A stretch of 55,871 nt of DNA from Flavobacteriaceae bacterium (GTDB taxonomy: Bacteria > Bacteroidota > Bacteroidia > Flavobacteriales > Flavobacteriaceae): positions 17,815 to 73,685 of the forward strand of contig JAHEKR010000007.1 of the NCBI GenBank assembly GCA_024638225.1. Direction: 5' to 3'. The notes beneath the pieces are model-generated. The model had not been told where the DNA came from. It was given only the letters and a program-made list of their open reading frames with translations, and did not search any database. Within the stretch, counting starts at the first letter, position 1, and each line of letters starts with the position of its first letter. Below are positions 9,315-16,570 of the stretch, in pieces. A program made the translations under genes and the position numbers.

Positions 9315-10412
9315 TTAATGGATCAATTTACGTTTTATCCTTTGTGATAATCCTGTAATAAACTCATAAGAAATGGTTCCCGCAGCATTAGCAAGGTTTT
9401 CGGCGCTTGCATCAGGTCCTATAACAGTCACTGCATCTCCTTCCTCGCAATCAATATGTGTAATGTCAACCATTATCATATCCATACATACATTTCCTAT
9501 AATGGGTGCTTTTTGCCCATGAATCCAGACAAAGCCTTTACCATTGCCGTAAATACGTCCGATTCCATCTGCATGGCCCAATGGCAGGGTTGCGGTCTTG
9601 ATAGGTTTTGATGCTATAAGTGCTCTGTTGTAGCCCAAAGAATCTCCTCCTTTAAGTTGATGTATTTGCGAAACAACTGTTTTGAGGCTTAGTACGGGTT
9701 TTAACTCTTTATCTACTTCTGCTGCATTCCCATATCCATAAAGGCTAATCCCCGTGCGCACCATGTCGTACTGAAAAGTGGCGTGGTTGACTACTCCCGA
9801 AGTATTTAATACATGAGCCAAAATATTGGGATAGTGTGTTCTAAAACGCTTTTCAATTAGGGCGAATTTAGCTAATTGGCTTTGGGTAAACGAAGCTTCT
9901 TTGGGGTCGTCAGAAGCGGCTAGGTGCGAAAACACGCCAAGCGGATTAACCCATTTTTTGTTTGCTTCCAAAGTATTCAAAAGGGCTTCGGTTTTGTCGG
10001 GTAAAAATCCTAACCGGTTTAGGCCCGTGTTAAATTTAATATGCACGGGATATGCTGAAGCGTTTGCTCGTTGTGCTGCCTCAATCATTGCGTTCAACAG
10101 TCGGATGCTGTACATACTGGGCTCTAGTTGATGCGCAATTAATTTGTCTAGATTTGCCATTTGGGGATGAAGCACTAAAATAGGCTGGGTAATCCCAGCT
10201 TTACGAAGCTGTATCCCCTCGTGCACATAGGCTACGCCAAAGTAATCAGCCCCTTCATTCGCCAAGCACTCCGCAATGGCGATGGCATCGCTTCCATACC
10301 CAAAAGCTTTTACTACAGCTAATATTTTGGTGTTAGAATTAATTGTCTTTTTTAGGAAGCTAAAGTTGTGGCGCAGATTAGGCAATTGGATTTCTAGGAT
10401 GGTTTCGCTCAT
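9315..10412 (-). CDS. alr: Alanine racemase
   Basis: PLP-dependent interconversion of L- and D-alanine for cell-wall synthesis. 365 residues; PLP lysine K35 in AVVKAFGYG and the second catalytic residue, a tyrosine, in the GYNRAL segment. LPLGHADGIGR and NVCMDMIMVD are further family blocks of the C-terminal beta domain. The gene lies 6 bases downstream of tdk on the same strand and probably shares its transcript, then is followed by asd. A single alr without a fused murF domain, unlike the MurF-Alr fusion found in some Bacteroidota. Confidence 0.96.
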   Translation of the reverse strand: MSETILEIQLPNLRHNFSFLKKTINSNTKILAVVKAFGYGSDAIAIAECLANEGADYFGVAYVHEGIQLRKAGITQPILVLHPQMANLDKLIAHQLEPSMYSIRLLNAMIEAAQRANASAYPVHIKFNTGLNRLGFLPDKTEALLNTLEANKKWVNPLGVFSHLAASDDPKEASFTQSQLAKFALIEKRFRTHYPNILAHVLNTSGVVNHATFQYDMVRTGISLYGYGNAAEVDKELKPVLSLKTVVSQIHQLKGGDSLGYNRALIASKPIKTATLPLGHADGIGRIYGNGKGFVWIHGQKAPIIGNVCMDMIMVDITHIDCEEGDAVTVIGPDASAENLANAAGTISYEFITGLSQRIKRKLIH

Positions 10413-10418
10413 ATTGCC

Positions 10419-11060
10419 CTAGGCTTTTTTACTTTTTTTGGAAACAACTTCTTCGGCGGTAACGTTCATTGTTCGCACTTTTTCGCCAACTGTTGCCTTG
10501 TAAAAAGCAGCACGGCTTAGGGGTTCGTATTCCGCAGTTTCACCCAGCATCACCAAACTGTCGTTTTCGCTTTTTCGGAAGCTGTAGTTGGCAAGCCGAC
10601 CGGTTCGTGTACATATCGCATGGACTTTGGTGACATATTCGGCTGTAGCCATAAGTTGTGGCATAGGGCCAAAAGGATTCCCCTTAAAGTCCATATCCAA
10701 GCCTGCGACAATAACGCGAATACCTTTGTTGGCAAGGTCGTTACAAACAGCTATAATTTCATCATCAAAAAACTGAGCCTCATCTATTCCTACTACATCA
10801 CAGTTGTCTGCCAATAAGCGGATATTGGCTGCTGCAGGAACAGCAGTAGAGACAATTTCATTGGCGTCGTGGGAAATAACCTTATCCTCGTCGTATCGAT
10901 TATCCACTTCGGGCTTAAAGATTTCCACTTTTTGTTTGGCAAATTTGGCGCGCTTAAGTCGTCGAATCAGCTCTTCGGTCTTTCCAGAAAACATAGAGCC
11001 CGTGATGACCTCTATCCATCCAAAAGAATCGCTGTGCTGTGCTTGATTTTCCAAAAACAT
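10419..11060 (-). CDS. tdk: Thymidine kinase, type II
   Basis: Phosphorylates thymidine with ATP in pyrimidine salvage. 213 residues from ATG 11060; P-loop GSMFSGKT at 21-28, GIDEAQFF Walker-B-like segment, and lasso region ending YEPLSRAAFYK. The four cysteines that bind zinc in typical type II enzymes are mostly missing. The first pair reads CTRT and the second pair reads SRAA, so the structural zinc site is probably absent. The upstream in-frame start at 11102 would lie at the predicted transcription start of the TACTTTTG promoter (11104-11111), so ATG 11060 is preferred. The C-terminal tail is lysine-rich. It diverges from the 11135 gene. Confidence 0.94.
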   Translation of the reverse strand: MFLENQAQHSDSFGWIEVITGSMFSGKTEELIRRLKRAKFAKQKVEIFKPEVDNRYDEDKVISHDANEIVSTAVPAAANIRLLADNCDVVGIDEAQFFDDEIIAVCNDLANKGIRVIVAGLDMDFKGNPFGPMPQLMATAEYVTKVHAICTRTGRLANYSFRKSENDSLVMLGETAEYEPLSRAAFYKATVGEKVRTMNVTAEEVVSKKSKKA

Positions 11061-11103
11061 GACTGTTGCATTTTGTCCCCTTGCCCATAGCGTCGGAACC
11101 ATT

Positions 11104-11111
11104 CAAAAGTA
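11104..11111 (-). promoter_or_regulatory. -7 element TACTTTTG for tdk-alr
   Basis: Exact TAnnTTTG match on the minus strand, 43 bases before the tdk ATG at 11060. It decides the tdk start because the longer frame would begin upstream of the transcript. Confidence 0.65.
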
Positions 11112-11134
11112 TTAAATTTAGACAGCCAAAAGAT

Positions 11135-11587
11135 ATGGAGAAAGAAAAAGTTATTCAAAAAACCGTTGAAGCTGCCTTGATGAGCCTTGCGCACGAAATT
11201 TTACGGAAGCGCAATCGGATGGATGTTGTCCAAATCCAGCAAATGGCACAACGAGTAATCGATCTTGCTAAAGGCGATAATCAAAAGGCAATTGCTTCCA
11301 AAAATGAAATGGAAGCGCCTCCAAAGGCCATTGAAGAAGCACTACGCGAACCCGTAAAGGAAGCCGAGTTTGAAACGCCAACTATAGATTTTGTCTCTAC
11401 ACTTTTTGAAGGAAGTATTGCAGACTACCACCGGGTTATGTCTGTGCTTCAATCAAAGCAAAATAAAGAGGAAGCCATGTTGTTTATTGAGCAAATGGTA
11501 AAACCTGATTATGACTGGAGCGATAAAAAAGAAATTGTAGCTGCCTTTATGGATGAGGTTTCAAAAAACTACAGTCCCCAAGCCTAA
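11135..11587 (+). CDS. Unrecognised helical protein between tdk and rsmI
   Basis: I do not recognise a family. The 150-residue product starts MEKEKVIQKTVEAALMSLAHEIL. It is predicted to be mostly alpha-helical and rich in Glu, Lys, Ala and Gln, with no signal peptide, no membrane segment and no cysteines. Two helical halves (about 1-50 and 80-145) are joined by an acidic, proline-containing stretch. The second half contains ADYHRVMSVLQSKQNKEEA. ATG 11135 follows a near-consensus TAAATTTA element at about 11113-11120. Its 3' end overlaps the first ATG of rsmI by 35 bases, so the two are probably co-expressed. A cytosolic adaptor or nucleic-acid-associated role is possible but unproven. Confidence 0.7.
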   Translation: MEKEKVIQKTVEAALMSLAHEILRKRNRMDVVQIQQMAQRVIDLAKGDNQKAIASKNEMEAPPKAIEEALREPVKEAEFETPTIDFVSTLFEGSIADYHRVMSVLQSKQNKEEAMLFIEQMVKPDYDWSDKKEIVAAFMDEVSKNYSPQA

Positions 11588-12293
11588 ACAAATTAAATTG
11601 GAAAACAACTCACTACATACAGGCTCTAGCGGTCTTTGGCTAATCCCAACTCCAATTGGAAACTTGGGTGACATCACCTTTCGCGCAGTGAAAACCTTAG
11701 GGGCTGTAGATTTAATTCTTGCCGAAGACACCCGAACCACGGGGAAGCTCTTAAAGCACTATGAAATCGATACGCCAATGCGCTCGTATCACATGCACAA
11801 CGAACACCAAGCTGTCCCAAAAATTATCTCCGAGCTAGAGCAAGGGAAAAACATCGCCTTGGTTTCTGATGCAGGTAGTCCAGGCATTTCAGACCCAGGA
11901 TTTTTATTGGTTCGTGCATGTGTGACTGCTGGTCTTACTGTTCATGCGTTGCCCGGAGCTACAGCGCTTATTCCCGCCATTACCCTTAGTGGTTTGCCCT
12001 CAGAACGGTTTTGTTTTGAGGGGTTTTTACCCCATAAAAAAGGACGACAAACTCGTTTGGCTGCGCTTACAAACGAATTGAGAACTATTGTTCTTTACGA
12101 ATCGCCGCATAGGGTTCTAAAAACGCTTACTCAGCTTGCAGAGCATTTAGGAGAAGATCGGCAGGTTTCTGTATCTCGTGAACTCTCTAAGAAATTTGAA
12201 GAAACCATTCGTGGTTCTCTAGCCGAGGCAGTTGCTCATTTTAGTGAGCACCCACCAAAAGGAGAATTTGTCTTAATCATAGAGGGAGTTTGA
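11553..12293 (+). CDS. rsmI: 16S rRNA (cytidine-1402-2'-O)-methyltransferase
   Basis: SAM-dependent methyltransferase of the tetrapyrrole-methylase fold that 2'-O-methylates C1402 in the ribosomal P site. 246 residues from the first ATG; family blocks IPTPIGNLGDITFRA, ILAEDTRTTGKLL, SDAGSPGISDPG and LPGATALIPA. The N-terminus is 20-25 residues longer than usual. A TTG at 11598 would remove the 35-base overlap with the preceding gene and give about 231 residues, closer to the family. Both starts are plausible. The recJ ATG follows one base after the stop, so translation is likely coupled. Confidence 0.93.
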   Translation: MRFQKTTVPKPKQIKLENNSLHTGSSGLWLIPTPIGNLGDITFRAVKTLGAVDLILAEDTRTTGKLLKHYEIDTPMRSYHMHNEHQAVPKIISELEQGKNIALVSDAGSPGISDPGFLLVRACVTAGLTVHALPGATALIPAITLSGLPSERFCFEGFLPHKKGRQTRLAALTNELRTIVLYESPHRVLKTLTQLAEHLGEDRQVSVSRELSKKFEETIRGSLAEAVAHFSEHPPKGEFVLIIEGV

Positions 12294-12294
12294 T

Positions 12295-13983
12295 ATGCAA
12301 TGGAAAGCCAAAGCTATTCCCGATGCAAAAACCATTGTTCATTTACAAGAATGCTTGGGTGTAAATCAGGTGGTTGCTTGCCTATTGGCACAAAGAGGAA
12401 TAACCACCTTTGACCAAGCAAAATCCTTTTTTAGACCTGACTTAAGTCAAATACACGATCCCTTTTTAATGAAAGACATGGATAAGGCTGTTGGGCGTCT
12501 TCAAAGGGCAATTGATACCGCAGAGCCTATCATGGTCTTTGGCGATTACGATGTAGATGGGACAACGTCGGTTAGTTTACTGACGCATTTTTTGACAGAG
12601 CAAGGGCTGGAGGTTACTGCATATGTTCCAGATCGATACAAAGAGGGCTACGGTCTGTCCATACAAGGTATTGACACAGCACATCAATCTGGTATTCGGT
12701 GTATCGTTGCACTCGACTGTGGTGTAAAGGCATTAGAACAGGCGTCCTATGCAAATGGGTTAGGTATTGATCTGATTATTTGTGACCACCATACTCCAGG
12801 CGATCTACTTCCAAATGCACTAGCGGTATTGGACCCCAAGCGTAGTGACTGCGCCTATCCGTATAAGGAACTTTGTGGTTGTGGTGTCGGTTTTAAATTA
12901 ATACAAGCCATTACGCAACGACAAGGCAAACCCCTTGAGGGCTTGTTGGCATACCTCGACTTAGTCGCCGTAGCTATAGCTGCAGATATAGTTCCTATTA
13001 CTGGCGAAAACAGAGCCTTGAGTTTCTTCGGGTTGCAACAACTCAATACTGCGCCTAGGCCAGGGCTTAAAGCCTTGATGCGCGAAAAAACAAGTCCACA
13101 TATTATTTCGGATGTTGTTTTTGGTATTGCCCCACGTATTAATGCGGCTGGCCGGATGAAGCATGGGCTATATGCTGTTGATTTATTGCGTTGCACTGAT
13201 GCAGAAAAAGCAAAAAAACAGGCAGAAGAAATTGAAACTTTTAATACAGGTAGAAGGGTTGTTGAGCAAGAGCTTACAAAAGAAGCATTGGTACAAATTG
13301 AGCAAAACAAAGAGCAAACAAAAGCGGCAACTGTTGTTTATGCACCGCATTGGCACAAGGGGGTTATTGGCATTGTCGCCTCACGTTTAATTGAAAAATA
13401 TTATCGCCCGACCTTAGTTTTTACACAGGCCGCTGAGGGAATCTTGGCTGCGTCAGCGCGTTCGGTTCGTGGGTTTGATGTGTACAATGCCATCGAGGCA
13501 TGCCGCGAACACATCATTCAGTTTGGTGGACACAAATACGCGGCTGGGGTAACGGTAAAAGAGGAGCAATATGCTGCGTTTAAAGCCGCCTTTGAACAGG
13601 AAGTGGAGCAGTCTTTACCCCCAGATTTAAAAGAAGAGGTGCTTGATGTCGATATTTCCCTTTCTTTGACAGAGATTACGCCTAAATTGCTGCGAATTTT
13701 AAACCAAATGGAGCCTTTTGGCCCAGAGAACAGAAGCCCTGTGTTTTATGCTAAGGGGGTTTTGGACAATGGTTATGCAAAACAAGTGGGCCAAAACAAG
13801 GACCACCTAAAGGCCCGTTTTGTACAGCAAGGTTCGTCACCAATTGATGCCATTGGGTTTGGGCTAGGCAATAAGCTGGCTTTACTCCAAAGCAAAAAAC
13901 CAGTAAAGATTGCCTTTGCTCTAGAAGAAAATCATTGGCAAGGGAATGTAAGCGTTCAGCTTCGGTTAAAGGATGTTCAGTGA
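12295..13983 (+). CDS. recJ: Single-stranded-DNA-specific exonuclease RecJ
   Basis: 5'-to-3' ssDNA exonuclease of the DHH superfamily, used in recombination, mismatch and base-excision repair. 562 residues. Metal-binding motifs: FGDYDVDGT (D84, D86, D88), ALDCG (D141) and CDHH (164-166), followed by the DHHA1 motif GGHKYAAG and a C-terminal OB-type domain. Length is normal for RecJ. The gene starts one base after the rsmI stop and converges with the endonuclease gene (stop codons 4 bases apart). Confidence 0.97.
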   Translation: MQWKAKAIPDAKTIVHLQECLGVNQVVACLLAQRGITTFDQAKSFFRPDLSQIHDPFLMKDMDKAVGRLQRAIDTAEPIMVFGDYDVDGTTSVSLLTHFLTEQGLEVTAYVPDRYKEGYGLSIQGIDTAHQSGIRCIVALDCGVKALEQASYANGLGIDLIICDHHTPGDLLPNALAVLDPKRSDCAYPYKELCGCGVGFKLIQAITQRQGKPLEGLLAYLDLVAVAIAADIVPITGENRALSFFGLQQLNTAPRPGLKALMREKTSPHIISDVVFGIAPRINAAGRMKHGLYAVDLLRCTDAEKAKKQAEEIETFNTGRRVVEQELTKEALVQIEQNKEQTKAATVVYAPHWHKGVIGIVASRLIEKYYRPTLVFTQAAEGILAASARSVRGFDVYNAIEACREHIIQFGGHKYAAGVTVKEEQYAAFKAAFEQEVEQSLPPDLKEEVLDVDISLSLTEITPKLLRILNQMEPFGPENRSPVFYAKGVLDNGYAKQVGQNKDHLKARFVQQGSSPIDAIGFGLGNKLALLQSKKPVKIAFALEENHWQGNVSVQLRLKDVQ

Positions 13984-13987
13984 GTGC

Positions 13988-15343
13988 TTAATCCCATTTA
14001 TTTTGGGCATTTTCTCCGCCCCAAGTTAACGTAACTAAATATGGGTTGTCAATAAACGGGTTCCTATTTCCTTGTGCGTTTTCAATAACATTATTCCTGT
14101 TTATTTCGAAAGCTGAAACTGGATCTTCAATATTCCAACTCAAAAACATTTCTAAAGTTCCCATATCAGTAATAACTTCATTGTATCGAACATTAAGATA
14201 TAATACCATTCGAGCAACATCGCCCTTCCAATTATCGCCAGGATACCATCCTGAGTTGGTTAGTTTGAATTCTCCTGTAGCATCAATAAAAATAAAGTTG
14301 CTTTTGTCGGAGTTAACCTGTTCATCACATACTCTTAAATGGTGTAAGTCCGTGATGGCGTCCTCTGCATTAAGTCTTGACTGTGGGTAAACATGTTCTG
14401 TGTTAAATGTTTGAGGAGAATGCGTGTTAGAGGGAGATGAATACTCTTTCCAATACCTGCTTTCGCCGGAGTACATTAAAATTACGTTTTGCTCATTTTG
14501 GGGGTCTTTGTCCGCATCATACAAGTAATTATGCCGTTGAGGGTACGTCAAAATAGTTGTGTGTTTCGTGCGGGTTAAGCTCTGTAACGCCAGAAGATTA
14601 GCAGACTCATCTGTGGTAAAAGAAGTTGTTCCATAATAATGTTGAAGATCTGCCGGAATAGTAAAAGATAAAGGCTCTAAAATTGTGACGCTTACGTTAG
14701 CTGTCGAACACGAAGCGGTAGGTGTATCATCATCACAAATGGTATAGGCAAAGCTATCGCTGTCAAGTGAGTCTGTTAATGGGGTATAAGTAACAGAGTT
14801 GTCGCTGTTTAACGTTACATTTCCCTTGGTGGATGTCTGATCAACGGCGCTTAATTTTGCTCCATCTAATAAATCGTCATTTTCTAAAAGGTTGTATAGA
14901 GTAACTGTTGTGTTGTATACCGCTTTTACTGAGTCATCGTTAGCCAATGGATTTCCTTCATCTGTAATGGTTACCGTAACGGTAGCGGAAGAACAATTCT
15001 CTGGAGATTGGGTGTCACAAATAGTATAGGTGAACTTATCTGTGCCGACAAAATCGTTTTTTGGTGTATATGTAAATGTAGCGTCTCTGTTATCAATTAC
15101 CTCACCATTTTGTTGACTTGTGGAGTCAAAGGATTTGATGCGTGTGCCCTGCGGGACTTTGTCATTTTCCAAAACGTTCACAGTAATAACTGCTGTATCC
15201 TCTACCGTTTCTGAGAAGTCATCAACAGCAACCGGTTTTTCTGTAGTGCCATTGGTATTGTCATTATCATCAACAACATTTGATTCGTCTTTACCGCAGG
15301 AAAACATTAAAGTCAGTATCGCAAATAGATATGTTTTTTTCAT
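13988..15343 (-). CDS. Secreted endonuclease I family lipoprotein with two Ig-like repeats
   Basis: 451-residue extracellular nuclease. The signal MKKTYLFAILTLMFSC is a lipobox with Cys16. It is followed by an Asp/Asn-rich linker and two cadherin/VCBS-like beta-sandwich repeats (about 38-127 and 131-222), each holding a VLEND or LLENDD motif, a YTP turn and an FTYTICD-type strand. The C-terminal half is the Endonuclease I domain: FNTEHVYPQS with H317, then DLHHLRV (H334, H335) and NSDKSN. This family cuts DNA and RNA nonspecifically and uses a His-metal site. A TTG start 4 codons upstream lies inside the terminator at 15352-15382, so ATG 15343 is preferred. It sits downstream of a TonB receptor and lipoprotein, which suggests nucleic-acid scavenging. 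Confidence 0.93.
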   Translation of the reverse strand: MKKTYLFAILTLMFSCGKDESNVVDDNDNTNGTTEKPVAVDDFSETVEDTAVITVNVLENDKVPQGTRIKSFDSTSQQNGEVIDNRDATFTYTPKNDFVGTDKFTYTICDTQSPENCSSATVTVTITDEGNPLANDDSVKAVYNTTVTLYNLLENDDLLDGAKLSAVDQTSTKGNVTLNSDNSVTYTPLTDSLDSDSFAYTICDDDTPTASCSTANVSVTILEPLSFTIPADLQHYYGTTSFTTDESANLLALQSLTRTKHTTILTYPQRHNYLYDADKDPQNEQNVILMYSGESRYWKEYSSPSNTHSPQTFNTEHVYPQSRLNAEDAITDLHHLRVCDEQVNSDKSNFIFIDATGEFKLTNSGWYPGDNWKGDVARMVLYLNVRYNEVITDMGTLEMFLSWNIEDPVSAFEINRNNVIENAQGNRNPFIDNPYLVTLTWGGENAQNKWD

Positions 15344-15351
15344 AATGTTTG

Positions 15352-15382
15352 ACAAAAAAGCCCTGCTTAATAACAGGGCTTT
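15352..15382 (-). terminator. Terminator between the repeat lipoprotein and the nuclease
   Basis: Read on the minus strand: 9-base stem AAAGCCCTG / CAGGGCTTT with an 8-base loop, followed by a run of six T. It is a convincing intrinsic terminator for the TonB receptor-lipoprotein transcript. It ends only 9 bases before the nuclease ATG, which leaves no space for a separate promoter between them. Confidence 0.85.
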
Positions 15383-15397
15383 AAGGTAACAATTTTA

Positions 15398-16552
15398 CTA
15401 ATTAAAAACCCACTCCGCGTTTTCTTTGATTACACGCATTGATTCATCAACGGTAGAGCCATTGTAAATCACAAAAGTTAAAACATATTTCTGTCCGTCT
15501 TCGGCTGTAGGGTTATTTTTGTCAAGAACTACATTAAATGCCTCTAGTAACATTTCATCACTCCAATAATTGGAGCTGCCTGATCTTCTGTCAAAGCTTC
15601 CAAAAAAGCCAACATTATCTGCAGGTCCTGGATATTTGATCTCAAATGAGCTCTCAATTAAGGCAATATCAGTACTTGTCAGGCGGTATTTAATGGTGTT
15701 ATCTGGAACCCACTTTTCGCCATCATGACCAAACTGGACAGTTTCTTGGACTTCATTCGTATAAGGCCCCCAGTCTACACCATCGTAAATGTAATAACTC
15801 ACATAGCTGTACGTTGTTCTATCGTTGACTCTTCCATCTTCATCAACATCATCTACGTCTGTAACATAGAGCTTATACATGATACTTTCGATGGTGCCAG
15901 CGTCTCTGTTCTTGAAGAAATACTTTTCTTTTAAGTATAATGGTATTTTTTCTTCCGCTTCATCCTCAGAAGAAAAGTTAGGAAAGCCTTCCCCCATTGC
16001 TTCGTATTCATCATCCGTGAACCCTTGGATGAAGTTCCAAGTATTGTTATTGTAAAGAAAGCCGTTGTTTAAAGTATTAACACTCCCGTCATAAAATTTG
16101 TACGTAAGGGAAACCAACAACCTATTGGTTGGATTGGGATATTTAGTGTCAAGAAAATCATAAATCTGATCCATGTCATCAAAGTTATTAAATCGGGCAG
16201 TCTCTGGATTAGCGTCATAATCGGCTGTTGTGACTCTATAAACTTCCAAGCTTCGCTCTGTTCTTAAAGGAGCGTATATATTGAATGTCACAAGTGCGCT
16301 GGAACCTTCTCCCCATACAGGGTATTTGCTGGATAAGAGTCCAGGTATCATATCCTTTGCGTCAGCAACGCTGTTGAAGTTGCCATACCCAAGGTCTAGT
16401 TGATCATAATCTTCGTCAGACATTGTAAAGGCAACATCTCCTAAAATAACAGATGACTGAGCATCAACTTCTGCATGTATGTCTTCCATAGGCTCGCAGC
16501 TTAAAAGCAATAGGCCAAGGAAAAAAGTGGATAAATAAGCTAAATTTTTCAT
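15398..16552 (-). CDS. Surface lipoprotein with four internal repeats, function unknown
   Basis: 384-residue lipoprotein: signal MKNLAYLSTFFLGLLLLSC with lipidation at Cys19. I do not recognise a named family. The mature part is made of four related units, at about 42-106, 107-175, 178-283 and 290-384. Each shows the pattern aromatic/Asp-rich turn (DEDYD, TADYD, DDEYE), an FNFS-like stretch, a helix ending in LxxKYP or KEKYF, then a strand such as VTFNIY, LTYKFY, IMYKLY or LTFVIY, and in most units a Trp near the end. The protein is strongly acidic. It follows the TonB receptor by 18 bases, so it may be the receptor's surface-exposed substrate-binding partner, analogous in position to a SusD lipoprotein but unrelated in sequence. 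Confidence 0.85.
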   Translation of the reverse strand: MKNLAYLSTFFLGLLLLSCEPMEDIHAEVDAQSSVILGDVAFTMSDEDYDQLDLGYGNFNSVADAKDMIPGLLSSKYPVWGEGSSALVTFNIYAPLRTERSLEVYRVTTADYDANPETARFNNFDDMDQIYDFLDTKYPNPTNRLLVSLTYKFYDGSVNTLNNGFLYNNNTWNFIQGFTDDEYEAMGEGFPNFSSEDEAEEKIPLYLKEKYFFKNRDAGTIESIMYKLYVTDVDDVDEDGRVNDRTTYSYVSYYIYDGVDWGPYTNEVQETVQFGHDGEKWVPDNTIKYRLTSTDIALIESSFEIKYPGPADNVGFFGSFDRRSGSSNYWSDEMLLEAFNVVLDKNNPTAEDGQKYVLTFVIYNGSTVDESMRVIKENAEWVFN

Positions 16553-16570
16553 TGTGGTCATTTTTAAAAA

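Noticed and set aside
12855-13310. Long open frame on the minus strand inside recJ (about 150 codons)
   Set aside because: Shadow of recJ: composition and lack of any recognisable motif, and recJ itself is intact with all motifs.
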